Translations under genes and position numbers: made by a program
Notes under the pieces: generated by a model
What the model was told of the DNA's origin: nothing
What the model saw: only the letters and a program-made list of their open reading frames with translations
The model's database searches: none
Shown: positions 9,005 through 17,781 of the stretch, in pieces
Position numbering within the stretch: the stretch's first letter is position 1
Layout of the letters: every line of letters starts with the position of its first letter
DNA from: Ruegeria profundi
Lineage (GTDB): Bacteria > Pseudomonadota > Alphaproteobacteria > Rhodobacterales > Rhodobacteraceae
NCBI RefSeq assembly: GCF_001507545.1
Contig: NZ_LQBP01000005.1
Span: forward strand, 62,001 to 126,000
Direction of reading: 5' to 3'
DNA length: 64,000 nt

Positions 9005-9640
9005 CTAATGCGCCACTCCTGACGGTCCGTGCTTCATGACGTGCCATTGCCCGTAGCTGTCGGTCAGGTCCAGCTTGATCGCAGCATCCGCCTTGGTCGA
9101 CGCGCTGCCGATTTCGGCCAGGGTAAACTCAATCCCGCCGGGGATGTCGATGCGAACGCGGTGTTCGCCGCCACCGTGGGGCGCCTGAATTGGGCGACCG
9201 GTCGAGTTCAGGACGTCCCCGATTGCGACCTTCGCGGTGCGCCCCTCTATGTCCATTTCAAAGTCAATGGGCGCAAACAGCGTTTCGTGAATGGTTTTGC
9301 ACATGGCTCGGAAGACGAACCAATGGGTTGCCATTTCCTCGGTCTCTTCCCCATGAAAGATCTTTTCCAGTGCAACCCGCTGAGCATCCGATGCGCTGGG
9401 GTCGATAATCACCTGCATCTCACCGCCGCCCTCAAAAATCGGGCCCGGCCAGGCGTAAATCAACGCGGCCTTTGCCCCGGTGAGGTCGATGTCCCCGAAA
9501 TGACCTTTGGAAATCTCTAAAACCTCGAACCCGCGGCAATGACCGTGGGTCGGCAATTCCTCGAACTGGCAGGGGCAGGCATAGCCGCAATTGCAGTTCC
9601 CGAAAGCGTCGCCTTCAACGTACCAATCTGTGAATGCCAT
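9005..9640 (-). CDS. DUF1326 domain protein
   Basis: A 211-residue protein that begins with the family's cysteine cluster NCNCGYACPC (residues 15-24), which looks suited to binding a metal. The rest matches DUF1326 in length and order: a GHFGDIDLTGAKAALIYAWP block (about 46-65) and FHGEETEEMATHWFVF (about 94-109). The biochemical role is not known. There is no signal peptide. It is divergent from the GT25 gene across about 200 bp and convergent with the NIPSNAP gene. Confidence 0.85.
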   Translation of the reverse strand: MAFTDWYVEGDAFGNCNCGYACPCQFEELPTHGHCRGFEVLEISKGHFGDIDLTGAKAALIYAWPGPIFEGGGEMQVIIDPSASDAQRVALEKIFHGEETEEMATHWFVFRAMCKTIHETLFAPIDFEMDIEGRTAKVAIGDVLNSTGRPIQAPHGGGEHRVRIDIPGGIEFTLAEIGSASTKADAAIKLDLTDSYGQWHVMKHGPSGVAH

Positions 9641-9847
9641 CGTCCTCTCCTGTCTTGCACGGCCTGTATGCTCGAGGTCGACGGTCTGCCTGAATGCGGG
9701 TCTGCCACCGCCACCCTACCATATAAGGGGCAAATCACGAACTGATGTCCGTGCCTTTCGGTGCCTTCACCTAAAGTCCGGCTCGCCCTGCGGGTTCTGA
9801 AAACGCGCGGCGCAGAGTTTCGCTTTCCCTGCAAGCATCTGTGATCT

Positions 9848-10591
9848 ATGCAAAGCGCTATGCGATCTTTTGTCATTCATATGTCCTCAAGTATGGCCCG
9901 GCGCCCCAATGCTGAACGGCTTTGCGCCGACCTTCCCAATGCCGAGCTTTTCGAGGCAGTAAATGGCCGCGACCCTGATCAAATTGCCAGAGTTCAGCTG
10001 CACCCCGGCAACCTGCACCGACCGCATTATCCGTTTGCGTTGCAGCCGGCAGAGATCGGCGTCTTCGAAAGCCACCGCCGTATCTGGCGCAGGATGGTCG
10101 AGGAAGAGATTGATCTGGCGATCATCACCGAAGATGACCTGCGTATCGACGCCCCGCGTATGGCCGAGGCGTTGGAGATGCTAGAACCGATCGCCACGCC
10201 GGATCACTACATCCGCATCCCCGTGAAACAGCGCGAAGTCCCGGCCCAAACCCTTGCTTGCCAAAACGGGCTGCGCCTGATCCTGCCCAAGGTGATCGGC
10301 CTGCAATGTGTCTGTCAACTGGTGGGGCGACGCGCGGCCAACCGTCTGCTGGCTGCCACCACTCAGATCGACCGGCCCGTGGATACGTTTCTTCAGATGC
10401 ACTGGCTGACCGGCCAGCCGATCCATGCGTTGCAAGGCAGTGGCAATCAGGAAATTGCGGGCGAAATCGGCGGCTCGACCATTCAGAGCAAGCCACCTTT
10501 GTCTGATAAACTGACCCGAGAGTTTAAGCGTGCTGCCTATCGGGCGCAGCTGCATCTACACCCTCAGCGCCCGCCCGCTGCGTCGGACTAA
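9848..10591 (+). CDS. Glycosyltransferase family 25 (LPS biosynthesis type)
   Basis: GT25 enzymes transfer galactose or related sugars to lipooligosaccharide at the cytoplasmic face. The 247-residue protein shows the family N-terminus (SFVIHMSSSMARRPNAE, about 7-23), a GIxxFESHRRIWRRM-like segment near 78-90 and the acidic motif LAIITEDDLRI (about 96-106). An in-frame ATG at 9860 (four codons later) is equally possible; neither has a strong ribosome binding site. It stands alone and is not inside an LPS cluster. The acceptor sugar cannot be deduced. Confidence 0.8.
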   Translation: MQSAMRSFVIHMSSSMARRPNAERLCADLPNAELFEAVNGRDPDQIARVQLHPGNLHRPHYPFALQPAEIGVFESHRRIWRRMVEEEIDLAIITEDDLRIDAPRMAEALEMLEPIATPDHYIRIPVKQREVPAQTLACQNGLRLILPKVIGLQCVCQLVGRRAANRLLAATTQIDRPVDTFLQMHWLTGQPIHALQGSGNQEIAGEIGGSTIQSKPPLSDKLTREFKRAAYRAQLHLHPQRPPAASD

Positions 10592-10621
10592 CATCTTTGC
10601 CAAACTGCGCCCGAACGCGCG

Positions 10622-10646
10622 ATTGGGGGCCGAGTCGGCCCCCAAT
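10622..10646. terminator. Strong hairpin between convergent genes
   Basis: A perfect 12-base inverted repeat (ATTGGGGGCCGA / TCGGCCCCCAAT) sits between the convergent GT25 and peroxiredoxin genes. It lacks a good T run on either side but is well placed to end or protect both transcripts. Confidence 0.6.
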
Positions 10647-10659
10647 ACCCAAATCCGTA

Positions 10660-11310
10660 TTAGGACGGTGCTTTTGTCGTACGAAGATATGGAAAGACCG
10701 TTTTGAACTCACCAAACTTTTCTTTCGCCTCGTCGTTTGACACCGCAGGGGGGATGATCACGTCCTCGCCCGGTATCCAGTTTGCTGGTGTGGCCACACC
10801 CTTGGCCGACATTTGCAAACCGTCCAGCGCACGCAAAATCTCGGCAAAGTTCCGGCCCACGGTCATCGGATAGGTCATGGACAGCTTCAGCTGTTTGTCC
10901 GGCCCGATGATAAAGACCGACCGCACGGTGGCGCTGTCTGCGGGTGTGCGGCCATCGGGCAGGTATGCCTCGGCTGGCAGCATGTCGAACGCCTTGGATA
11001 CCGCTAACCCGTCATCGGCGATGATGGGAAAGCCGGGATTGGCGTTGCCATAGGCTTCGATGTCCTTTTTCCACTTTTTGTGGTCTTCGACGCCGTCCAC
11101 CGACACGCCCAGCACCTTGGTGTTGCGGGCCGCCCATTCGTCATTCAGTTGCGCGACGGCCGAGAATTCGGTCGTGCAGACAGGCGTAAAATCCTTGGGG
11201 TGCGAGAACAGGATTGCCCAGCTGTCGCCGATCCAGTCGTGAAACTGAATGGTGCCTTGGTCCGTTTCTGCTGTGAAGTTCGGAACCGTATCGTTGATGC
11301 GCAAACCCAT
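10660..11310 (-). CDS. 1-Cys peroxiredoxin (Prx6 type)
   Basis: This 216-residue enzyme reduces hydrogen peroxide and organic hydroperoxides. The peroxidatic motif FTPVCTTE has Cys45. The protein length, the C-terminal PVVAxxDEAKEKF-like region and the absence of an obvious resolving cysteine point to the 1-Cys Prx6 subfamily rather than AhpC. Its reductant is not indicated. An aldehyde dehydrogenase is divergently transcribed across about 180 bp that includes an 18-bp perfect palindrome, so the two genes may be co-regulated. Confidence 0.93.
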   Translation of the reverse strand: MGLRINDTVPNFTAETDQGTIQFHDWIGDSWAILFSHPKDFTPVCTTEFSAVAQLNDEWAARNTKVLGVSVDGVEDHKKWKKDIEAYGNANPGFPIIADDGLAVSKAFDMLPAEAYLPDGRTPADSATVRSVFIIGPDKQLKLSMTYPMTVGRNFAEILRALDGLQMSAKGVATPANWIPGEDVIIPPAVSNDEAKEKFGEFKTVFPYLRTTKAPS

Positions 11311-11397
11311 TGTGAAGCTCCTTTGCTGTAAAAGCCCGATTCGGCTGCCGTCAACCTAAACACTTTCCGCGATTGTTAAACCTTGCATTCGCGCGGA

Positions 11398-11415
11398 ATG
11401 ATTTGATCAAATCAT
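11398..11415. promoter_or_regulatory. 18-bp perfect palindrome, probable operator
   Basis: The sequence ATGATTTGATCAAATCAT reads the same on both strands. It lies in the divergent intergenic region, 88 bp from the peroxiredoxin start and 79 bp from the aldehyde dehydrogenase start. It is likely to bind a dimeric repressor or activator. It is not a standard FNR box, because the TTGAT/ATCAA halves lack the 4-bp spacer. Confidence 0.6.
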
Positions 11416-11493
11416 GTCTTGCCGCGCCCTGTTGCCGGTGCCAGAGTAGCCGCAACTACGCTATTTTGAGCTGCGGGCACAGGAGAATACGCC

Positions 11494-12933
11494 ATGATCG
11501 AAAAACGCGATTTTTACATCAACGGTCAGTGGGTGGCCCCCGCGTCGGGCAATGACTTTCACGTCATCAACCCCTCGACCGAAGAGCCATGCGCGGTCAT
11601 CTCACTCGGTACGCAGGCCGATACGGATGCAGCTGTGGCGGCGGCCAAGGCGGCCTTGCCAGGGTGGATGGCCACCCCGGTCGCGGATCGGATTGCTTTG
11701 GTCGAAAAACTGGCCGAGATCTATCAGTCCCGCGCCGAAGATCTGGCACAGGCCATGTCGCTTGAGATGGGTGCGCCCATTGATCTGTCGCGCACGGCGC
11801 AATCGGGTGCGGGGATTTACCATCTGAAAAACTTCATCCGCGCGGCGCGTGACTTCCAGTTCGAACGCCCGCTGGGTGATCATGCCCCCAATGACCGGAT
11901 CATTTTTGAGGCCGTTGGTGTCGCTGCCCTGATCACGCCGTGGAACTGGCCGATGAACCAGATCACGCTCAAGGTGGGTGCTGCGGCAATTGCGGGTTGC
12001 ACAATGGTTCTGAAACCGTCGGAACAGAGCCCGCTAAACGCTATGATATTTGCCGAGATGATGGATGCGGCCGGTTTCCCGCCCGGGGTTTTCAATCTGG
12101 TGAACGGTGATGGCGCCGGAGTTGGGTCACAGCTTTCAGGCCATCCGGACGTGGACATGGTCAGCTTTACCGGCTCGACCCGCGCCGGTACTGCGATTTC
12201 CAAGAATGCTGCGGATACGTTGAAGAAGGTGCATCTGGAACTGGGCGGTAAGGGCGCAAACGTGATCTTTGCCGATGCCGACGAAAAGGCGGTCAAGCGC
12301 GGCGTGTTGCATATGATGCAGAACACCGGCCAAAGCTGCAACGCCCCGAGCCGTATGCTGGTGCAGCGCCCAATCTATGATCAGGCGGTCGAGACAGCCG
12401 CCGAAGTGGCTGGCAAGGTCACTGTTGGACCGGCGTCCGAGGAAGGACGCCATATCGGCCCGGTCGTGAACGAGGTTCAGTGGACCAAGATTCAGGATCT
12501 GATCCAGAAAGGCATCGACGAAGGCGCGCGTCTGGTTGCAGGTGGCACAGGGCGGCCCGAGGGGCTGAACAAGGGCTACTACGTGCGCCCCACGGTGTTT
12601 GCAGATGCCAACAACCAGATGACCATCGCGCGCGAGGAAATCTTTGGCCCGGTCTTGACCATGATCCCCTTCGATACCGAGGATGAAGCCATCGAGATCG
12701 CCAATGACACGCCGTATGGCCTGACCAACTATGTCCAGACTCAGGACGGCGCGCGGGCCAACCGGATGGCGCGTCATCTGCGGTCGGGCATGGTCGAGAT
12801 GAATGGTCAGTCACGCAGCGCCGGGTCGCCGTTTGGCGGGATGAAGCAATCGGGCAATGGACGCGAAGGCGGCGTTTGGGGTCTTGAGGATTTTCTTGAG
12901 GTCAAAGCCGTTGGCGGCTGGACGCTAGAGTAA
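11494..12933 (+). CDS. NAD(P)-dependent aldehyde dehydrogenase
   Basis: The 479-residue ALDH-superfamily enzyme oxidises an aldehyde to the acid. The catalytic cysteine lies in GQSCNAPSR at about residue 282, the general-base glutamate in HLELGGKGANV at about 250, and the cofactor-binding SFTGSTRAGT segment at about 227-236. AGGAG precedes the ATG. The substrate is not deducible; the QSCNAPSR context is unlike the QTCSASS of betaine-aldehyde enzymes, such as the one at 59.4 kb. It is divergent from the peroxiredoxin gene. Confidence 0.92.
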   Translation: MIEKRDFYINGQWVAPASGNDFHVINPSTEEPCAVISLGTQADTDAAVAAAKAALPGWMATPVADRIALVEKLAEIYQSRAEDLAQAMSLEMGAPIDLSRTAQSGAGIYHLKNFIRAARDFQFERPLGDHAPNDRIIFEAVGVAALITPWNWPMNQITLKVGAAAIAGCTMVLKPSEQSPLNAMIFAEMMDAAGFPPGVFNLVNGDGAGVGSQLSGHPDVDMVSFTGSTRAGTAISKNAADTLKKVHLELGGKGANVIFADADEKAVKRGVLHMMQNTGQSCNAPSRMLVQRPIYDQAVETAAEVAGKVTVGPASEEGRHIGPVVNEVQWTKIQDLIQKGIDEGARLVAGGTGRPEGLNKGYYVRPTVFADANNQMTIAREEIFGPVLTMIPFDTEDEAIEIANDTPYGLTNYVQTQDGARANRMARHLRSGMVEMNGQSRSAGSPFGGMKQSGNGREGGVWGLEDFLEVKAVGGWTLE

Positions 12934-12958
12934 AATCAAACACCATCGAAAACAGATT

Positions 12959-12993
12959 GGGCAAGGCGAAGAGATGTGCCTTGCCCTTAGTTT
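12959..12993 (+). terminator. Terminator between convergent genes
   Basis: A perfect 9-bp stem GGGCAAGGC / GCCTTGCCC with a 10-base loop is followed by TTAGTTTGT. It lies 26 bases after the aldehyde dehydrogenase stop and before the end of the opposing gene. Confidence 0.7.
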
Positions 12994-12994
12994 G

Positions 12995-13429
12995 TCAGAT
13001 GGGTCGAACCACCAACTGCGGTTCACCATTCGATGTTCGGCGCGTGGACCGGCCATCCCATCCAACCTCGCCACTGACCCGTTGCCGGAACGACGAAAAG
13101 CTGTCGAAAGTGACCACGTCGACGGGCGCGTCGAACTGCAGGGTAATCCGCCTGTGCGCCCCATCGCCCAATACAGTCAGGCCGCGAATCTCAGCGGTGA
13201 AGGTCTGACCCAAATAGGTGCCCTTGACCCTGTCACCCACACGCAGGTGCATCCGGTTTCCGGCCATGGCGCGCAGCGTATTCCAGTCGCGCACGCCATG
13301 CTGGTGGGCGACCAGTTCCAGCGATTGTGCGTGCGACAGGTCGACCCCTGTGCCGCGCAGTTTTTCACGCAGCCGCTTGCCCTGCGCCTTGAGTTCGCCT
13401 ATCGGGGCGATTGTTTCGGTTTGTGTCAT
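12995..13429 (-). CDS. Glyoxalase-superfamily-related small protein
   Basis: The 144-residue product has an N-terminal helical segment (KAQGKRLREKLRGTGV, then HAQSLELVAHQHGVRDWNTL) typical of the 'glyoxalase-related protein' family. A C-terminal beta-rich part follows (VGDRVKGTYLGQTFTAEI). No glyoxalase metal ligands or activity can be inferred. The start at 13429 is chosen because GAGG stands 8 bases before the ATG; an upstream in-frame ATG at 13459 adds only ten residues. It is downstream of the Ada-like gene on the same strand, with a 177-bp gap, so it is probably independent. Confidence 0.7.
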   Translation of the reverse strand: MTQTETIAPIGELKAQGKRLREKLRGTGVDLSHAQSLELVAHQHGVRDWNTLRAMAGNRMHLRVGDRVKGTYLGQTFTAEIRGLTVLGDGAHRRITLQFDAPVDVVTFDSFSSFRQRVSGEVGWDGRSTRRTSNGEPQLVVRPI

Positions 13430-13606
13430 GTCTTGCCTCGTTTCCGTAAACGGGCGCAAAGATTGGACGGGGCTCGCATTGCCATCCGTGCGCCGGGAAA
13501 GGGCAACAGATGTTCACTCAACCGGGTTTCACCAAAATCATAAGACCGCGAGCGGCAGGGGACCCGAACCTAGCCGCCTTGTTGCATTGGCAAGCCTGCC
13601 TGTCAA

Positions 13607-14467
13607 TCAGGCATCGGCCTGCGCGGCCTCGTAGGCGAGCATGGCGCGTTTGACCGGCAAGCCCCAGTGATAGCCGCCCAAGCCCCCGGATTTGCGCAAT
13701 GCCCGGTGGCAGGGGATCAACCAGCTGACAGGGTTGCGCCCAACCGCCGTTCCCACGGCACGAACGGCCCGAGGTGAGCCGACCCGTTCTGCGATCTCGG
13801 AATAGGTTGTGACATGGCCCGAAGGGATGTGCATCAGAGCTTCCCACACCTTGATCTGGAGGGGTGAGCCAATCAGGTAGAGCGGTGTCGGCTCCAGCCG
13901 GTCGCTGGCCGCGCCAAAGGCGCCGAGTGCCCAAGGCCGCAGCCGCATCGGGTCCTCGACAAAATCAGCCTGTGGCCAACGTGAAAGCATATCCTCCATC
14001 GCGCCTTCTTCGCCGGACTCTGCCCCGAAGGCCAAACCGCAGATCCCCCTTTCAGTCCCCATGACAAGGGCCGGGCCAAAGGGGCTTTCGAACCAGCCCC
14101 AATAGATTGTCAGCCCAGCCCCTTTGCGGGCGTATTCCCCGGGGCTCATGGATTCCCATTTCAAGAACAGGTCATGCAAGCGGCCACTGCCTGAAAGGCC
14201 AACGTTGTGCGCCGTCTCCAACGTCGTAAACCGGTCGCGCAGCAGGGCTTTGGCGTGACCCAATGTCAGATATTGCTGAAAGCGTTTCGGCGACACCCCG
14301 GTCCAGCGCGAGAACAGGCGCTGGAAATGGGCCGGGCTCATGTTCATCTCACGCGCCAGTTCTTCAAGGCTCAGCCCCTCGCCGCCTTGGTCAATCAGGT
14401 CGATGGCGCGCCGCATGACGTTGTAGTGATAACCGGATTCGGAGTTTTGGATATTCATGGCTGTCAC
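13607..14467 (-). CDS. AraC-type HTH / methylated-DNA-cysteine methyltransferase fusion (Ada-like)
   Basis: The 286-residue protein joins an AraC-family helix-turn-helix domain (about residues 12-115, LSLEELAREMNMSPAHFQRL, RWTGVSPKRFQQYL) to an O6-alkylguanine-DNA alkyltransferase domain (about 120-286). The alkyl-acceptor motif LIPCHRALR has the reactive Cys at about 253. It lacks the N-terminal zinc/Cys methylphosphotriester domain of E. coli Ada, so it cannot be switched on in the same way. It should repair O6-methylguanine directly and may regulate genes by another signal. A SAM-dependent methyltransferase gene is divergent across 127 bp. Confidence 0.92.
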   Translation of the reverse strand: MTAMNIQNSESGYHYNVMRRAIDLIDQGGEGLSLEELAREMNMSPAHFQRLFSRWTGVSPKRFQQYLTLGHAKALLRDRFTTLETAHNVGLSGSGRLHDLFLKWESMSPGEYARKGAGLTIYWGWFESPFGPALVMGTERGICGLAFGAESGEEGAMEDMLSRWPQADFVEDPMRLRPWALGAFGAASDRLEPTPLYLIGSPLQIKVWEALMHIPSGHVTTYSEIAERVGSPRAVRAVGTAVGRNPVSWLIPCHRALRKSGGLGGYHWGLPVKRAMLAYEAAQADA

Positions 14468-14594
14468 CTTTTTGTGGCTCGCCCTGATCCTAGACGGTCG
14501 AACCTGACCGAAGCGACCCGAAACTTGCGATTTTTGTGCCCATTGTTGGAATCAGCCCGGCTGATTACTCTGAGGAAACTCAGGAGCGACTGAT

Positions 14595-15395
14595 ATGCCC
14601 CAAGCCGACGCCTTCCACCTGTCCGGTGCCGCTGCCCGAAAGTACCAGGATCATTCCGTGCCTGCCATGTTCGCGCCGCTGGCGAAGGCCACGGTTAAAA
14701 AGCTGGGACTCTGCGAAAATGACCATGTGCTGGATGTCGCCTGTGGCACCGGTGCGCTTACGCGAGAGATCATCGCAACGTTACCGGGTCGTGGGCGCGT
14801 TGTCGGTGCTGATTTGAACCAGACGATGATCGACGTGGCCTCGGCGTTGACACCTGCGTCCAGCCATTCCGTGGACTGGATGGCTGCCGATGTCACTGAC
14901 CTGCCTTTTGACGATCATAGTTTTGATGTGGCCTGTATTCAGCAAGGGCTACAATTCTTTCCCGACAAACCTGCGGCACTGGCCGAGATACACCGCGTGC
15001 TGAAACCGGGTGGTAAACTGTGCCTGACCTGCTGGAGCGCGATCTCAGAGTTCAACAACGGGTTGGCCGAAGCACTGGAGCGGCATGTCAGCCACGGTGC
15101 CGCGCAAAAGGCGCGGGCGCCGTTTTCGTTTCGCGATGGCGATCTGATCACCGCGCTTTTGGACGACGCCGGGTTTCGGGTTGCCGAGCATGACATCATC
15201 ACACTCCACCGCCGATTTGAAGACTTGCGGGCGCAGGTTCTGGCCTTGCCGGTGGAACAGGACATGCGCGCAAAAGGGGATGCCGTCATTGACCGCGTTC
15301 TGAAGGATATCGCCGATCACCTTGCCCCTTACGACAAGGACGGGGTGTTCATCGTTCCGCAAGAAGCGCATTTCTTTGCCGCAACTCGTGCCTGA
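14595..15395 (+). CDS. Class I SAM-dependent methyltransferase
   Basis: The 266-residue protein has the Rossmann-type SAM motif LDVACGTGAL (about 46-55), an acidic VVGADLN at the end of strand 2 and HRVLKPGGKLCLTCW (post-motif III) near 131-145. It resembles UbiE/Methyltransf_11 enzymes acting on small molecules; the substrate is not deducible. The ATG at 14595 follows AGGAG at 14582-14586. A small GAAA-loop hairpin (CTGAG/CTCAG, 14570-14583) overlaps that site. It is divergent from the Ada-like gene and followed after about 40 bp by nth. Confidence 0.85.
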   Translation: MPQADAFHLSGAAARKYQDHSVPAMFAPLAKATVKKLGLCENDHVLDVACGTGALTREIIATLPGRGRVVGADLNQTMIDVASALTPASSHSVDWMAADVTDLPFDDHSFDVACIQQGLQFFPDKPAALAEIHRVLKPGGKLCLTCWSAISEFNNGLAEALERHVSHGAAQKARAPFSFRDGDLITALLDDAGFRVAEHDIITLHRRFEDLRAQVLALPVEQDMRAKGDAVIDRVLKDIADHLAPYDKDGVFIVPQEAHFFAATRA

Positions 15396-15436
15396 CGCAC
15401 TTTACCCGCCGGTTCAGGCATTGCATTAAGGGTCGG

Positions 15437-16081
15437 ATGGCAAAGCAACTCGATTATCACAAAATCCGCGAGATCTTCACGCGCTTCCATGACGCTGACC
15501 CCGAACCCAAGGGTGAGCTGGAGCATGTGAACGTCTATACGCTTGTCGTCGCCGTGGCCCTATCGGCGCAGGCGACAGATGCAGGTGTCAACAAGGCCAC
15601 GCGCGCCTTGTTTCAGATCGCAGATACGCCGCAAAAGATGCTGGATCTGGGCGAAGAGGGGTTGATCGAGCATATCAAGACCATTGGCCTGTTCCGCCAG
15701 AAGGCGAAGAACGTCATCAAGCTGAGCCGCATTCTGGTCGATCAGTACGGTGGTGAGGTTCCAAATTCCCGCGCGGCGCTGCAATCCTTGCCGGGCGTGG
15801 GACGCAAGACGGCCAATGTGGTTTTGAACATGTGGTGGCGGTACCCTGCGCAGGCCGTAGACACGCACATTTTTCGTGTCGGCAACCGCACCGGTATCTG
15901 TCCGGGTAAAACCGTTGATGCTGTTGAGCGCGCAATCGAAGACAACATCCCAACCGATTTCCAGCTTCATGCGCATCACTGGCTGATCCTGCATGGCCGC
16001 TATCATTGCAAGGCACGCAAACCGATGTGCGCAACCTGCATCATCCGCGATCTCTGCGAATTTGAGGACAAGAACCTATGA
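15437..16081 (+). CDS. nth: Endonuclease III
   Basis: Nth is a DNA glycosylase/AP lyase that removes oxidised pyrimidines. The 214-residue protein carries the helix-hairpin-helix LPGVGRKTANVVL with the catalytic Lys, and the catalytic Asp in AVDTHIFRV. A complete [4Fe-4S] ligand set lies at Cys191, 198, 201 and 207 (Cx6Cx2Cx5C). The stop codon overlaps the start of the PfkB kinase gene by four bases, so the two are translationally coupled. All key residues are intact. Confidence 0.97.
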   Translation: MAKQLDYHKIREIFTRFHDADPEPKGELEHVNVYTLVVAVALSAQATDAGVNKATRALFQIADTPQKMLDLGEEGLIEHIKTIGLFRQKAKNVIKLSRILVDQYGGEVPNSRAALQSLPGVGRKTANVVLNMWWRYPAQAVDTHIFRVGNRTGICPGKTVDAVERAIEDNIPTDFQLHAHHWLILHGRYHCKARKPMCATCIIRDLCEFEDKNL

Positions 16082-17067
16082 AAACCTACCAGCTTGTTGG
16101 CATCGGAAATGCCGTTGTGGACGTGATTTCCCAGGCCGATGACAACTTCCTTGAACTGATGGGGATCGAGAAGGGCATCATGCAACTGATCGAACGTGAC
16201 CGGGGCGAGGTTCTTTATGCCGCGATGGAGGGGCGGGTACAGACTCCGGGCGGGTCGGTCGCCAACACGATCGCCGGGGCCGGTGCGCTGGGCCTGGACG
16301 CCGCGTTCATTGGCCGGGTTCATGATGACGCGCTGGGCCGGTTTTATGCGGATGCGATGAACGAGGACGGGGTGGATTTCGTCAACCCGCCCGTGCCGGG
16401 GGGAGAATTGCCGACCTCACGCTCGATGATCTTTGTCTCGCCCGATGGTGAACGGTCGATGAACACCTATCTGGGCATTTCCTCGGAACTGTCGTCAAAG
16501 GACGTCCCGAATGAGGTGGCAGGCAACAGCCAGATCATGTTCCTCGAAGGCTATCTGTTCGACAAGGAAAAGGGCAAGGCTGCGTTTCTTGAGGCCGCGC
16601 GTGACTGCCACAAGGGCGGCGGCAAAACCGGCATCGCCATTTCCGACCCGTTCTGCGTGGAACGCCACCGCGCCGATTTCCTGCTACTGATCGAACACGA
16701 GTTGGATTTCGTTATCGGCAACGAGGACGAGATCAAGTCACTGTTTGAAACCAGCGATCTTGAGGAAGCGCTGGCGAAAACGGCTGAGATTTGCCCTCTG
16801 GTCGTCTGCACCCGGTCTGGCGATGGGGTGAGCATTCTACACGAAGGCACCCGCATTAATGTGCCGGTTGAAAAGATTGTGCCCGTCGACGCAACCGGCG
16901 CGGGCGACCAGTTCGCCGCCGGGTTCTTGTACGGCATGGCGACAGGCCGCGACTACGAGACCTGCGCAAAAATCGGCAATGTCTGCGCCCGCGAGGTGAT
17001 TTCGCATATCGGCCCGAGACCCGAGGCGAACATGGTGGAATTGTTGCGGGAGGCGGGATTGGTTTGA
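16078..17067 (+). CDS. PfkB-family carbohydrate/adenosine kinase
   Basis: The 329-residue kinase has the first PfkB signature region (GGSVANTIAGAGALGL, about 61-76). The C-terminal ATP/anion-hole motif DATGAGDQFAAGF (about 271-283) contains the catalytic Asp. Length and the N-terminus (YQLVGIGNAVVDVI) match alphaproteobacterial adenosine kinases, which phosphorylate adenosine to AMP, but a sugar substrate cannot be excluded. It overlaps nth by four bases. Downstream begins an AT-richer region of different character. Confidence 0.9.
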   Translation: MKTYQLVGIGNAVVDVISQADDNFLELMGIEKGIMQLIERDRGEVLYAAMEGRVQTPGGSVANTIAGAGALGLDAAFIGRVHDDALGRFYADAMNEDGVDFVNPPVPGGELPTSRSMIFVSPDGERSMNTYLGISSELSSKDVPNEVAGNSQIMFLEGYLFDKEKGKAAFLEAARDCHKGGGKTGIAISDPFCVERHRADFLLLIEHELDFVIGNEDEIKSLFETSDLEEALAKTAEICPLVVCTRSGDGVSILHEGTRINVPVEKIVPVDATGAGDQFAAGFLYGMATGRDYETCAKIGNVCAREVISHIGPRPEANMVELLREAGLV

Positions 17068-17145
17068 AGGGGGGCCGTTTTGTGGGCAAACTGTGACTCC
17101 GCAGCCGCTGTGCCAATGGCAACCTTTATCGAGAGCAGGGTATGC

Positions 17146-17781
17146 TTAACCCATTATTATGATTGCGCAAACTTTGAGAAACACTGTCACCGTTGGGTAG
17201 GTTAGAAGCGCTACGCCGACTGTGAAAAAAACGAAACACGTCCAGCGCGCGGCTTCAAAACGGGTATTTTGAAAAGAGAACCACAACGCAAGAATATCTC
17301 GATCATACATCTCGCTAGCTTTTGGCCGGTCATATTCTTTGTAACGGTTAAAAGTTTCTTGGATACGCGAGGTATCCTTAGGCACGCTCTTGTTCAGCAC
17401 ACTGCGAATTCGACGGTTAAACTCATGGTGGAACACTTTTGTGTTTTCAGCAACATAATCTTCTACGTGCCAAAATTTCTTCACTTCATGGGGACAAAAC
17501 CCTTGGAAGACTACGGTAGAAAGACCAATAGCAGAAAGAGCAATATAGATATTCACTACCTTGCGAAGCATGAAGTCATTGTCAAGCTTGGCGAAACCAC
17601 CGTCACCACAAGCAACACTTTGAAATGCGATACATGCCCATTCCATCGACGATCCTACGAGCGCAACAAAAGCGTCGTTGAAAATAATGAAGTATCCAAA
17701 AACTGGGACAAAGACACTCAGTTTCGCAAATCTTGAACTGCCGAATGAGCTAAGCAGCTCCCAAGTTGGAGTGAATGGCAT
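17146..17781 (-). CDS. Orphan membrane protein in AT-rich DNA
   Basis: I do not recognise this 211-residue protein. Hydropathy by eye gives membrane segments near residues 20-42 (LSVFVPVFGYFIIF...), 75-95 (NIYIALSAIGLSTVVFQ) and 180-211 (FVFFTVGVALLTYPTVTVFL). Between them lies a charged cytoplasmic or periplasmic stretch rich in Lys, Asp and Arg. Codon use and base composition differ visibly from the GC-rich neighbours, which points to horizontal acquisition. No mobility gene or clear flanking repeat is seen. The gene is isolated: 78 bp from the kinase and 147 bp from rppH. Confidence 0.65.
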   Translation of the reverse strand: MPFTPTWELLSSFGSSRFAKLSVFVPVFGYFIIFNDAFVALVGSSMEWACIAFQSVACGDGGFAKLDNDFMLRKVVNIYIALSAIGLSTVVFQGFCPHEVKKFWHVEDYVAENTKVFHHEFNRRIRSVLNKSVPKDTSRIQETFNRYKEYDRPKASEMYDRDILALWFSFQNTRFEAARWTCFVFFTVGVALLTYPTVTVFLKVCAIIIMG

